From contig DAOUGQ010000006.1 of NCBI GenBank assembly GCA_034429195.1, positions 62,001-126,000 on the forward strand: DNA of 64,000 nucleotides, in the 5' to 3' direction. The translations under genes were made by a program, and so were the position numbers. Positions 1 through 9,210 of the stretch are shown in pieces. Positions within the stretch are counted from its first letter, which is position 1; each line of letters opens with the position of its first letter. The notes beneath the pieces were generated by a model. That model was given only the letters and a program-made list of their open reading frames with translations. It was not told the DNA's origin and searched no databases. The DNA comes from UBA4782 sp034429195. Its GTDB lineage: Bacteria > Chloroflexota > Anaerolineae > Anaerolineales > Anaerolineaceae.

Positions 1-817
1 CACGTACCAGACGAACAGATGCATTTTGAATGATCCGTTTACCGGTTTCTGGAAGGTCATCTTTTTCTGAGTGCAATAATTCTGGAATGGATTGGTCAAA
101 TAAAAAGCTTTGTTGTGCAGATTTTTCAGCTTCAGATTTCTTCTTTGATTCTTCAGAAATATTCTGGCGAACTGGTTCTGCCACAATTTTCTCTTGTTGA
201 ATGTCAAGAACAAATGGCCTTCGGTCTTTTACTTCAATTTCAACAATTGGATAAATAGTGGCTCGTACCATATCCAATTCATATTGTGATAAAGGATGAA
301 TCCTTCGCATGGGAAAAGTCATTTTTAATTTTTCAACCAGTGAAGTGGGGTTTTCCAGGTCGAATTTCCCTAATACGAATTCTTCTCCCCAGGGTACATA
401 CAATTGGGTAATTATTGATGGAGGAAGGTTGAATAAGATTGCCGCATAACTCCAAGGAATTGCTTCACCCTGGGGTTCAGAATGAAATTTCTTGTTGAGT
501 ATTTCAGAGAGCGCAATCGCCATATCTCGGGCTTTGGTAACTGGATTTGGTTCTGTATGTGTTTCGTTATTTCTGTTGCGAACAATCGCCCAAGTGGGCT
601 CTACTTTCTCAATCTGAACCCAATCTTTAACTTCAAGTACTATTACTCCATAGTCTGTGAGAATAATGAAATCGGGATAACGAATTTCACGATATTTATG
701 GATAGGTACTTCTACATAGATCGTGTATTCGTCAGGTAGGTTTTGCTTAAGAAGTCGTAAAGTTTCTTTTTCACCATATGTTGCATTTTCTCGTAATTCA
801 CCCCGTACTTCTGCCAT
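1..817 (-). CDS. NERD-domain protein, probable nuclease-helicase (partial, runs off the left edge)
   Basis: Only the N-terminal 272 residues are in the window; the reading frame is open to the left edge. Residues about 15-90 form a NERD (nuclease-related) domain: YPDFIILTDYGVIVLEVKDW carries the Asp and the Glu-x-Lys of a PD-(D/E)xK-type active site. A charged linker follows near residues 215-245, and the visible sequence then reaches a stretch (NASVRLVR) of the kind that often precedes a Walker A in NERD proteins fused to UvrD-like helicases, but the helicase part cannot be seen. ATG is preceded by TTTGGAG at a good distance. It is transcribed divergently from the secreted protein gene. The role in DNA repair or defence is inference. 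Confidence 0.8.
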   Translation of the reverse strand, partial: MAEVRGELRENATYGEKETLRLLKQNLPDEYTIYVEVPIHKYREIRYPDFIILTDYGVIVLEVKDWVQIEKVEPTWAIVRNRNNETHTEPNPVTKARDMAIALSEILNKKFHSEPQGEAIPWSYAAILFNLPPSIITQLYVPWGEEFVLGKFDLENPTSLVEKLKMTFPMRRIHPLSQYELDMVRATIYPIVEIEVKDRRPFVLDIQQEKIVAEPVRQNISEESKKKSEAEKSAQQSFLFDQSIPELLHSEKDDLPETGKRIIQNASVRLVR

Positions 818-968
818 GATTGCTCCAAACTAGAAGAATTTCGAAAAATGTTATTGCTATGATGTTTCTTTACCCAGTTGTCATTGAGTATACACCTTAA
901 AAAATTATTTTTATTAAATTATTGAACGCCCAATTTTCTTAAAGATCATTTGCTTGAGCCTCATTTCC

Positions 969-1595
969 ATGTTAAACTTACCAGTTACGATGATCAAATT
1001 AATTTCAACCCTTCTCTTTTTGTGTGCTTTTTTGTTGCCTGGTATAGATTCTTTGGCATTCCAGCAACCAGATGTTGAGTCACCACGTCCGGGAGATGTA
1101 TTGAAAGGGTTGGTTGAGATCAAAGGAACTGTTACTGGGACTGATTTTGCCTCGTATGATGTCTCTTTTGCATATGCAGAAGATACCACCGGTACCTGGT
1201 TCATTATTCAATCCAGTGAACAACCGGTTAAGAAAGGCATATTGGCAGTATGGGATACAACTGTCATCGCTGATGGAATTTATCGATTGAGGGTCCAGCA
1301 ATATTCAACAACGGGTAATGTTGAGACGCTTCTTGTAGAAAATCTTCGTATTCGAAACTACTCTCCAATAGAAACGAAAACATCAGCACCAACAAATGAA
1401 GAAATTGTTGTTGAAGCAACAGAAGAAATAACGCCAACATCCATCGTCGAAATAACTCCTCTGACTGCGAATCCAGCCGAAATTAGCTTAAAAAGTTTTT
1501 GGCGCACAGTCATAACCGGAATAAGTATTACGGCTGCGCTCTTCCTCTTCCTGGGAGTGCGAGCAGTGATGAAGAATAGAAATCGGATTAGATAA
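969..1595 (+). CDS. Secreted, C-terminally membrane-anchored protein of unknown function
   Basis: I do not recognise a named family. The N-terminus has a classical signal peptide (ISTLLFLCAFLLPG), followed by a compact domain of about 100 residues that reads like an extracellular Ig/Fn3-type beta-sandwich (PRPGDVLKGLVEIKGTV, then DGIYRLRVQQYS). A Thr/Glu/Pro-rich spacer leads to one transmembrane helix near the C-terminus (VITGISITAALFLFLGVRAV) with a basic tail. The start is uncertain: ATG 969 and ATG 990 are both possible and neither has a good ribosome-binding site. The stop overlaps the pth start (TAATG), so it is probably co-transcribed and translationally coupled with pth. Confidence 0.65.
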   Translation: MLNLPVTMIKLISTLLFLCAFLLPGIDSLAFQQPDVESPRPGDVLKGLVEIKGTVTGTDFASYDVSFAYAEDTTGTWFIIQSSEQPVKKGILAVWDTTVIADGIYRLRVQQYSTTGNVETLLVENLRIRNYSPIETKTSAPTNEEIVVEATEEITPTSIVEITPLTANPAEISLKSFWRTVITGISITAALFLFLGVRAVMKNRNRIR

Positions 1596-2176
1596 TGAGT
1601 AATTTTCTTATAGTAGGTCTGGGAAATCCAGGCAGAGAATATCGCGAGACTCGTCATAATATTGGGTTCATGGTTATAGACCGGTTGGCTGAAGTGCTGA
1701 ACATCAAGCTAGGCAGATTGCAACATAAGGCGTTGGTTGGGAATGGCTTTTTTCACAATCATAAAATCATCCTGGCGAAACCAGTTACTTACATGAACTT
1801 ATCTGGTCAGGCAGTAGTCAGTCTCATCCGGTATTATCGTATTGAACAGGCCAATTTTCTTGTGATCCATGATGATCTCGATTTACCATTTGGAACATTA
1901 AGGCTACGCCCTGGAGGTGGATCGGCAGGTCAAAAAGGTCTGGCTTCGATCATCGAATTAACAGGAACTCAGAATTTTGCTCGGTTGCGCTGTGGAATAG
2001 GCAGACCTCCAGGTCAGATGGATTCAGCAGATTATGTGCTGGGATCTTTTTCGGATACTGAAAAATTAGAACTTCCAATTTTACTGGATGAAGCAGTAAA
2101 AGCTACTTTGAAGTTCGTGGAAGTTGGAGTGAATGAAGCTATGAATCAGTTCAATGGTTCAGTGTTTAAGGAGTAG
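1595..2176 (+). CDS. pth: Peptidyl-tRNA hydrolase
   Basis: Releases peptides from prematurely dissociated peptidyl-tRNA so that tRNA is recycled. The 193-residue length is typical. The N-terminal GLGNPGREYRETRHNIGF block contains the conserved Asn and the catalytic His (about residue 20). VIHDDLDLPFG supplies the catalytic-dyad Asp region, and GGGSAGQKGL with GIGRPPG are further family signatures. Start codon overlaps the upstream stop (TAATG); the mfd start follows 6 nt after the stop. The gene order pth-mfd is common in bacteria and fits a housekeeping operon. Confidence 0.97.
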   Translation: MSNFLIVGLGNPGREYRETRHNIGFMVIDRLAEVLNIKLGRLQHKALVGNGFFHNHKIILAKPVTYMNLSGQAVVSLIRYYRIEQANFLVIHDDLDLPFGTLRLRPGGGSAGQKGLASIIELTGTQNFARLRCGIGRPPGQMDSADYVLGSFSDTEKLELPILLDEAVKATLKFVEVGVNEAMNQFNGSVFKE

Positions 2177-2182
2177 ACCCCC

Positions 2183-5100
2183 TTGTTGGAATTGATTAAA
2201 CATCTGCCTGCCTATGAGCAGTTGGTGAACGATTTGAAGGAACACAACGAAGTTCCAGGTGTGGGATTAATGCGTTCAGCAAGACTGCCGGTAGTAGCTG
2301 CACTCTCAACCGATATACCTGCACCCCTGATATTCATGGTTGGCAGATCTGATCAGGCGCTTGCCCTCTTTGAGGAACTGGCTTTTTGGCTGCCTGATGG
2401 GGAACGTTATCTCTTTCCTGAACCAAATCCACTGTTTTATGAACAAGCTACCTGGGGGAATACCACAAGAAGGGATAGGTTGCAGGCGATCACCATACTA
2501 GCCAGATATCATATCCCTTTCATACCTAAGCCAAAAAAGCCGCCGGTGATCATTGCGCCGGTACGTGCTATCATGTCTCGAACAATCCCACGGCGGGATT
2601 TCTTACGAAACAGCAAAATGCTGAAGGTGGAAGAACAGATTTCACCAGAAAACCTGATGAAAAGCTGGGTGGATAGCGGGTATCAAGCATCCGATATTGT
2701 TGTGGAACAAGGGCAATTCTCCAGACGAGGTGGGATCCTTGATATTTGGCCAACTCATATGGATAATCCTGTCAGGGTTGATTTTTTTGGAGATGTGGTT
2801 GATACATTACGTCTTTTCGACCCTGCCAGCCAGAGAACAATAAAACGTCTTGACAGTGTATTTATCACCCCTGCACGAGAAATCTTACCCGGGTATGCCA
2901 AAAATGTGATCGAACCTGGGAAAGAAATAACTGAATTCGACCTGCCGCTGGTACATCCAGCACAAGCCAGTTTGCTAGATTACCTTCCTGCTGACAGCCT
3001 GGTGGCATTGGATGATCTTGATTATCTTGCGACAATTGCGGATGAGATCGAAGAGCAATCTGTTTGTTTCAGGCAGGAGAGCGTTCAAGAGGGGGTCCTT
3101 CCTGAAGATTTTCCCGTACCTTATCTCACCTGGTCGGAAGTGGTGGATAGCTTTAACCGTTATAACTGGCTGGATCTGGGTTACGCAACTGCACCAGAAG
3201 AATCGCCGCTGGGTTCAGTTTTTACTCCTGGTGAACGCTATGCAGGCAGGTTAAAACCCTTAATTGATGCTTTAAGCACCATTTGCGTGCCCGGAAATGA
3301 AATATCTATCGTCTCACGACAGGCAGACCGATTAAAAGAGCTCTGGTTGGAAAGGTTTAATCGAGATGATACCAGCTGTACCCCTCTTTTTATTGAGGGG
3401 ACATTAGGTGAAGGCTGGAACCTGAAGATCGATGAAACCCATTCTGCCTACCTCTTAACTGATAGTGAAGTTTTCGGATGGGAGCGTCCCAGACCACGGC
3501 AGCGACATCGACCAGCTACAGAAGCGCCTGAATCTACTTATACTGATTTTCGAGTGGGGGATTGGGTAGTACATATAGATTATGGTGTAGGGCGATTTGG
3601 TGGCCTGGTTCAACGTACCCTGGATGGTGTAAGTCGTGAATTGTTGATGATCGAATATGACCGAGGCGATCAACTTTTTGTACCAGTTCACCAAGCTGAT
3701 CGATTAACACGGTATGTTGGACCTGGTAATGAAACACCTACACTCACCCGATTGGGTACCCAGGAATGGCAAAATGCGCGCCAACGTGTACAAGAAGGGG
3801 TAAAGGAAGTTGCGCATGACCTGTTGGATTTGTATGCAAGACGTATGGCTTCTGAAGGACATGCGTTTTCAGAAGACACTGCCTGGCAAAAGGAATTGGA
3901 AGCGAGTTTTCCATATACAGAGACAGAAGATCAGATACGTGCCATTCAAGAAGTAAAGAAAGATATGGAGCAAACCCGACCTATGGACAGGTTGCTCTGC
4001 GGGGATGTAGGGTATGGAAAAACGGAAGTTGCACTGCGTGCTGCTTTTAAAGCAGTTATGGATAGCAAGCAGGTGGCAATTTTAGTACCTACCACTGTAT
4101 TGGCTCAACAGCATTTTGAAACATTCCGACAGCGTCTGGCAGCATATCCGGTAGAAGTGGAAATGCTTTCTCGATTTCGCAATCCTCGCGAGCAATCAGA
4201 TATTATTAAAAAATTGCAAAATGGTTCAGTGGATATTGTGATCGGTACCCATCGCCTGGTGCAGTCGGATGTGCAATTCAAGGACCTTGGGTTGGTCATC
4301 ATCGATGAAGAGCAGCGATTTGGTGTTACTCATAAGGAATTTCTGAAAAAACTACGTACCGAAGTGGATGTATTGACCCTCACTGCTACACCAATACCAC
4401 GTACACTTTATATGGCATTGACGGGAGTGAGAGATATATCAACGATCAACACACCACCGGAAGAACGTCTGCCTATTGTGACTCATATTGGGCCTTACTC
4501 TCCCAAGTTAGTACGCCAGGCGATACTGCGTGAGTTGGAACGCGGTGGGCAGGTGTTTTTCCTGCACAACCGAGTCCAAACTATTGAAGCAATGAAAGCT
4601 CATCTACACCAACTGGTACCAGAAGCACGTGTTGGTATTGGACATGGACAGATGAATGAGCAAGAACTCGCAAAAGTGATGATGAAGTTCACACATGGAG
4701 AAATTGATGTACTCCTGTGCACTTCGATCATTGAATCAGGGTTGGATATTCCGAATGCAAATACATTGATCGTAGATCGTGGGGATACATTTGGATTAGC
4801 ACAGCTATATCAGTTGCGTGGTCGAGTGGGTAGAGGTGCGCAAAGAGCGTACGCTTATTTCTTCCGGCACCGGAAAAAACCACCAACTCCTGAAGGTCAG
4901 GAGCGTTTGGAGATCATCGCAGAGAATACACAGCTTGGGGCTGGATATTCTATCGCGATGCGTGACCTCGAGATGCGTGGTGCTGGAGAAATGTTAGGTA
5001 CCCGCCAGCATGGATATTTAGCAAGCGTAGGATTTCACCTTTATACACGGATGCTGGCGCAAGCAGTCCGTGAGCAGAGAAAGATTCAGGGGTTGGGTAT

Positions 5101-5614
5101 TCCTTCTGAAATGCACATCAGTGAGCAGGAATCCTGGATGGGCGTGAATGTGGATCTGCCATTGTCAATTGGCATCCCTATGGATTATGTGCCAGATCAG
5201 AACCTTCGGTTGCGATTATACAGACGCCTGGCTGAGGTAAAGTCTGAAGATGAGTTGGATGCACTGCAGGAAGAGTTTATAGACAGGTTTGGACCAATAC
5301 CGGAAACAGTGATAAATCTGTTTTACCAGACCAGAATCAAGTTACTGGCAGAAAGCAAAGGGCTGGATTCTATAGTGGTAGAAGCAGAACAGATCGTGTT
5401 ACATTATCCCAACCTTGTGAACAGCGAAAACACATACCGTCAACTCCCGATGGTTGGGCATGGCTGCAGAGCTGGAAAGAATGCTTACTGGTTATCTCAA
5501 ACCGAACCGGATAACAACTGGAAAGAACGTTTATTGATCGTGATGAAATTAATCCCTTCTGTTGATGAAACAGTCAATGTTCACCGTTCTTTACCCATTG
5601 TTGAAACTATGTAA
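2183..5614 (+). CDS. mfd: Transcription-repair coupling factor Mfd
   Basis: Removes RNA polymerase stalled at DNA lesions and recruits UvrA. At 1143 residues it has the full Mfd layout: UvrB-like N-terminal domains, a CarD/RID-type RNA-polymerase-binding domain near residues 455-510 (VGDWVVHIDYGVGRF), RecG-like helicase motor with Walker A (GDVGYGKTEVA, about residue 606), DEEQRFGV Walker B and LTATPIPRTL, helicase C domain with QLRGRVGR, and a TRCF C-terminal domain. The start is TTG, supported by AAGGAG nine bases upstream. The gene follows pth by 6 nt and precedes uvrB, so two nucleotide-excision-repair genes lie together. Confidence 0.97.
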   Translation: MLELIKHLPAYEQLVNDLKEHNEVPGVGLMRSARLPVVAALSTDIPAPLIFMVGRSDQALALFEELAFWLPDGERYLFPEPNPLFYEQATWGNTTRRDRLQAITILARYHIPFIPKPKKPPVIIAPVRAIMSRTIPRRDFLRNSKMLKVEEQISPENLMKSWVDSGYQASDIVVEQGQFSRRGGILDIWPTHMDNPVRVDFFGDVVDTLRLFDPASQRTIKRLDSVFITPAREILPGYAKNVIEPGKEITEFDLPLVHPAQASLLDYLPADSLVALDDLDYLATIADEIEEQSVCFRQESVQEGVLPEDFPVPYLTWSEVVDSFNRYNWLDLGYATAPEESPLGSVFTPGERYAGRLKPLIDALSTICVPGNEISIVSRQADRLKELWLERFNRDDTSCTPLFIEGTLGEGWNLKIDETHSAYLLTDSEVFGWERPRPRQRHRPATEAPESTYTDFRVGDWVVHIDYGVGRFGGLVQRTLDGVSRELLMIEYDRGDQLFVPVHQADRLTRYVGPGNETPTLTRLGTQEWQNARQRVQEGVKEVAHDLLDLYARRMASEGHAFSEDTAWQKELEASFPYTETEDQIRAIQEVKKDMEQTRPMDRLLCGDVGYGKTEVALRAAFKAVMDSKQVAILVPTTVLAQQHFETFRQRLAAYPVEVEMLSRFRNPREQSDIIKKLQNGSVDIVIGTHRLVQSDVQFKDLGLVIIDEEQRFGVTHKEFLKKLRTEVDVLTLTATPIPRTLYMALTGVRDISTINTPPEERLPIVTHIGPYSPKLVRQAILRELERGGQVFFLHNRVQTIEAMKAHLHQLVPEARVGIGHGQMNEQELAKVMMKFTHGEIDVLLCTSIIESGLDIPNANTLIVDRGDTFGLAQLYQLRGRVGRGAQRAYAYFFRHRKKPPTPEGQERLEIIAENTQLGAGYSIAMRDLEMRGAGEMLGTRQHGYLASVGFHLYTRMLAQAVREQRKIQGLGIPSEMHISEQESWMGVNVDLPLSIGIPMDYVPDQNLRLRLYRRLAEVKSEDELDALQEEFIDRFGPIPETVINLFYQTRIKLLAESKGLDSIVVEAEQIVLHYPNLVNSENTYRQLPMVGHGCRAGKNAYWLSQTEPDNNWKERLLIVMKLIPSVDETVNVHRSLPIVETM

Positions 5615-5617
5615 CAA

Positions 5618-5655
5618 AAGGTGATCAAAAATGTGCTGATCACCCTTATTTTTGG
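5618..5655 (+). terminator. Rho-independent terminator after mfd
   Basis: An 8-bp stem GGTGATCA / TGATCACC with a 9-nt loop lies 3 nt after the mfd stop and is followed by CTTATTTTT. This suggests that uvrB, 186 nt downstream, has its own promoter. A TAAAAT-like -10 is visible at about 5715 (CGATAAAATG), but no convincing -35. Confidence 0.65.
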
Positions 5656-5800
5656 AGAGCATACTCATTTCGCTACCCTATGTGATATAAATGGGAATGG
5701 AAAGAGCACTCGATAAAATGAGTTCGGGTGCCGGGGAAGTCTATTGATCAGAAAGTGTTTTCATACTGAAAGTGATTAGTGATATTTGAAAGGAACTTGA

Positions 5801-7846
5801 ATGGAATTTAAGCTTCATGCTCCATATCAGCCGACTGGCGATCAACCTGAAGCTATTGAAGAACTGGTAGCCGGGATAGAAAAGGGGTATCGTAATCAGG
5901 TACTCCTGGGTGCAACTGGCACAGGCAAGACCTTCACAATAGCCAATCTCATTCAAAGAGTTCAAAAGCCGGCGTTGATCATGGCTCACAATAAAACACT
6001 TGCAGCCCAGCTTTACGCTGAATTCAAAGAATTCTTTCCTGAAAATGCAGTAGAGTATTTCGTTTCCTATTATGACTACTACCAGCCTGAAGCGTATGTT
6101 CCACGGCATGATTTATATATCGAAAAAGAAACCGATATCAATGAAGAGATAGAGCGACTTCGTTTGGCAGCTACTACATCTTTAATGTCACGGCGCGATG
6201 TCATCATCGTCGCTTCTGTATCGTGTATTTACGGATTGGGCGATCCTTCAGAATACAATAAGGTAGTCATCAACCTGAAGGTGGGTGAAATATTCCGAAG
6301 GAATGCACTTGTCAGACAATTAGTGGAAAGCCAATACCAACGGAATGATATGGAACTGAAACCCGGTGTATTTCGTGTCCATGGAGATGTGATGGAAATT
6401 GTTCCAGCATATGAGGACAAGAAGGTATACAAGATCTCATTCTTTGGGGATGAAGTTGAACGTATTCTTGCATTTAACCCGGTGACCGGGGAGGTATTGG
6501 GTGAACCTCAAACACTGGATATATTCCCTGCAAAGCATTATGTGACACATGAAGAACGTACCAGAAAAGCTATTGCAGATATCGAACAAGAATTGGAAGA
6601 GCGATTGAAGTATTTTAAAGAACGCAATATGCTTTTAGAAGCCCAAAGGCTTGAACAGCGGACCCAATTTGATTTGGAAATGTTACGAGAGGTCGGATAT
6701 TGTTCGGGGATTGAGAATTATTCCAGGCATTTTGATCAGCGTAATGTCGGTACTCCCCCGTGGACACTGATTGACTATCTTCCCAGCGATTATCTATTAG
6801 TGATCGATGAATCACATATGTCTATCCCGCAAATTCGCGGCATGTTTAATGGTGATCGAAGTCGGAAGCAAGTGTTGGTGGATTATGGTTTCAGATTGCC
6901 CAGTGCGTTAGATAACCGCCCACTCACCTTTAAAGAATTCGAAACACATATGGGGCAAACTATTTATACATCCGCGACCCCTGGGCCTTATGAAATGGAG
7001 CGGGCTGATCAGGTGGTCGACCAGATCATTCGCCCAACAGGTCTGATTGATCCGGAGGTCGAAGTACGACCATCCAAGGGGCAGGTGGATGATTTATTAA
7101 CCGAGATCAAGAAACGTGTTGCTCTAGGAGAAAGGGTGCTGGTAACTACTCTGACCAAACGCATGGCTGAAGATCTGGCGGATTATTTGAAAGAAATGGA
7201 AATTAAGGTTCACTATTTACATTCCGAGGTCGAAACGTTGGAACGCGTCGGGATCCTGCGTGATCTACGGCTGGGAGTTTATGATGTGCTGGTAGGTATC
7301 AACTTATTGCGCGAGGGATTGGATCTGCCGGAGGTTTCTCTTGTTGCCATCCTTGATGCGGATAAAGAAGGCTTCCTGCGTTCAGGTACTGCCTTGATCC
7401 AGACCATCGGCCGAGCAGCCAGACATGTTCATGGTAAAGTGATCATGTATGCAGATAAAGAGACAGATGCTATGAAACAGGCGATCGGAGAAACCAACCG
7501 CAGAAGGGCAAAGCAAACAGCATATAACAAGAGTCATGGAATCGAACCGATCAGCATCGTCAAAATGGTATATGACATAACATCCCGGTTAACTACACCA
7601 TCTGCTGTAGGTGAAGGAAGGGGTGATTACAAGACAGACCATACTACCGCTGGAATGAATGTGAAAGAGATCAAACGGGTGATCAATGAACTCGAACAGC
7701 AGATGAAAGCTGCTGCGAAAGAATTACAATTCGAACAAGCAGCGACGATTCGTGATCAGATCTATGAGTTAAGAGCGATCCTGGCAGAAGAATCTGATAT
7801 TCCACCCTGGCAAAAAGCAAAGCTTCTGGCAGGAGAATTGGATTAA
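5801..7846 (+). CDS. uvrB: Excinuclease ABC subunit B
   Basis: Damage-verification helicase of nucleotide excision repair; partners are UvrA and UvrC, neither in the window. The 681 residues match the family. Visible features are Walker A GATGTGKTFT near residue 38, the beta-hairpin YYDYYQPEAYVPRHD that inserts between DNA strands, VIDESHMSIPQ (Walker B region), TSATPGPYE, the helicase C block IGRAARH, and a C-terminal UVR motif (ELEQQMKAAAKELQFEQAA) that binds UvrC. RBS AAAGGAA lies 8 nt upstream of the ATG. The 3' end overlaps the convergent acyP gene by 4 nt. I see no clear SOS box in the leader. Confidence 0.97.
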   Translation: MEFKLHAPYQPTGDQPEAIEELVAGIEKGYRNQVLLGATGTGKTFTIANLIQRVQKPALIMAHNKTLAAQLYAEFKEFFPENAVEYFVSYYDYYQPEAYVPRHDLYIEKETDINEEIERLRLAATTSLMSRRDVIIVASVSCIYGLGDPSEYNKVVINLKVGEIFRRNALVRQLVESQYQRNDMELKPGVFRVHGDVMEIVPAYEDKKVYKISFFGDEVERILAFNPVTGEVLGEPQTLDIFPAKHYVTHEERTRKAIADIEQELEERLKYFKERNMLLEAQRLEQRTQFDLEMLREVGYCSGIENYSRHFDQRNVGTPPWTLIDYLPSDYLLVIDESHMSIPQIRGMFNGDRSRKQVLVDYGFRLPSALDNRPLTFKEFETHMGQTIYTSATPGPYEMERADQVVDQIIRPTGLIDPEVEVRPSKGQVDDLLTEIKKRVALGERVLVTTLTKRMAEDLADYLKEMEIKVHYLHSEVETLERVGILRDLRLGVYDVLVGINLLREGLDLPEVSLVAILDADKEGFLRSGTALIQTIGRAARHVHGKVIMYADKETDAMKQAIGETNRRRAKQTAYNKSHGIEPISIVKMVYDITSRLTTPSAVGEGRGDYKTDHTTAGMNVKEIKRVINELEQQMKAAAKELQFEQAATIRDQIYELRAILAEESDIPPWQKAKLLAGELD

Positions 7847-8133
7847 TAAACGACTGAAAAAGTCTTAAAAGAATTGCTGGCTGGCTGCCAATCAACATCA
7901 ATATGAAAAACTATAGCGCTACGTGGGCCTGTATGAAGCTGTTGCAGTAAAATTTCCAGATCTGCCCTTTTGCCTTCTGCCTTAACCTCGACTTTACCGT
8001 CCCATGTATTACGCACCCAGCCCAACAAACCAAGGATCTGCGCCTGTTGGACAACAAAGAAGCGGAAACCAACACCCTGTACATGGCCTTCCACTAATGC
8101 ATGGAGCTGCTGGATAGTTTGAGGATCATCCAT
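7843..8133 (-). CDS. acyP: Acylphosphatase
   Basis: Hydrolyses acyl phosphates such as carbamoyl or acetyl phosphate. The 96-residue protein has the family signature VEGHVQGVGFRFFV with the phosphate-binding loop and catalytic Arg (R24), and the second signature GWVRNTWDGKVEV with the catalytic Asn. It is the last gene of a minus-strand run (mvaD-like, protease, HEAT protein, acyP), starting 5 nt after the HEAT gene stop, and its end overlaps the convergent uvrB end by 4 nt. Confidence 0.93.
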   Translation of the reverse strand: MDDPQTIQQLHALVEGHVQGVGFRFFVVQQAQILGLLGWVRNTWDGKVEVKAEGKRADLEILLQQLHTGPRSAIVFHIDVDWQPASNSFKTFSVVY

Positions 8134-8138
8134 TTTAA

Positions 8139-9200
8139 CTAAGCCTTCTCCCCCTCATCCCAGGAGGTTTCATCAAAGTCCTCATTGTCCAATTCATCAT
8201 GTTCAAGATCAATGATCGTATCCAGGTCACTACCTTTCAGCATATCTATATCAAACATTCCAGCAAGTGAGAGATCTTCAGTGAACTCGAGATTCTCGAG
8301 AGCGTCTTCGATGAGATCAATTTCCTCATCATCATCCAATTCATCTGCCAGTTCTTCCAACTTAACGCGAACACCTTCTCCACCGATCTGTGATAATGAC
8401 CATATTACAGCCCCACGAACATCCTCGTCCAGTTCTTCATAATCCTTGAGCATATCCATTAAGATAGGGCGGGCAGGTTGTAGTGCCATTTCACCAGCAG
8501 CGCGTACCGCTTCAAAACTTACTTCTGTGTCTGGTGAACTAATGTTTTCGAGTATAGGTTTCTCCCAACGTGCATTATCCATTGACCTGCCCATGGCAAA
8601 TAATGCGCTGATTAACCAGGCAGAATCATTAGAATGGTATGCTTTTTCGATCAATAAAGGTATTTCATCTCTGCTGGAAAAACTGATGGCTTCAAGGGCT
8701 CGACGGCGTACCAGTGTGGTATCAGATCCGGCCAGCTTTTTCATAAGGAAACTTTCAACTTTCTCTTTTGTTTCCTCCTGTATTTCTTCCATTTCACCCT
8801 CATAAACATACTGTCCTAAAGCAGAAGTAGCAGCAGCTCGAACAAATTCATCAGGATCATTTTCAGCATATTTAATAAAAATGCGTGCCCGACTTTCTCT
8901 AGTGTGTTCAGCAAGAAGACGAACAGCAGATGCACGTACCTGTGGATTAGGATCTTTCAAAGCCATTTGACTGATTTCATCAAATAAAACTGTTGTGTCA
9001 GATTCAAGCAAGTCTTCCAAATCTTCGAATAGATTGATCCGACGTTGTTCTGCAACCTGTAGCCAAATCTCATCGAGTGATTGGCAATTTTCCTCATTTA
9101 AGTCAGCGAATCGATGAAGGTATTGTGGAGGAAAGGATTTCGAATTATCCAATAACGATTTAATTATCTCGGAGAATGGAACGGGAGATTTCGTTTTCAT
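8139..9200 (-). CDS. HEAT-repeat protein with acidic C-terminus
   Basis: A protein of about 353 residues built from HEAT/PBS-lyase-like helical repeats (for example DPNPQVRASAVRLLAEH, DPDEFVRAAATSALGQYV, SPDTEVSFEAVRAAGEMAL, DEDVRGAVIWSLSQIG), followed by a strongly acidic tail rich in Asp/Glu. Such solenoids are protein-protein interaction scaffolds; no enzymatic motif or signal peptide is visible. I chose the ATG at 9200 because AAAGGA precedes it by 6 nt; an upstream in-frame start at 9224 would overlap the protease gene. It sits directly behind the site-2 protease gene in an apparent operon. Confidence 0.85.
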   Translation of the reverse strand: MKTKSPVPFSEIIKSLLDNSKSFPPQYLHRFADLNEENCQSLDEIWLQVAEQRRINLFEDLEDLLESDTTVLFDEISQMALKDPNPQVRASAVRLLAEHTRESRARIFIKYAENDPDEFVRAAATSALGQYVYEGEMEEIQEETKEKVESFLMKKLAGSDTTLVRRRALEAISFSSRDEIPLLIEKAYHSNDSAWLISALFAMGRSMDNARWEKPILENISSPDTEVSFEAVRAAGEMALQPARPILMDMLKDYEELDEDVRGAVIWSLSQIGGEGVRVKLEELADELDDDEEIDLIEDALENLEFTEDLSLAGMFDIDMLKGSDLDTIIDLEHDELDNEDFDETSWDEGEKA

Positions 9201-9210
9201 AGCCGTCCTT

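Noticed and set aside
5700..5800. Riboswitch-like G-rich stretch in the uvrB leader
   Set aside because: GGTGCCGGGGAAGTC superficially recalls cobalamin elements, but no conserved core or pairing can be drawn and uvrB is not a plausible target.
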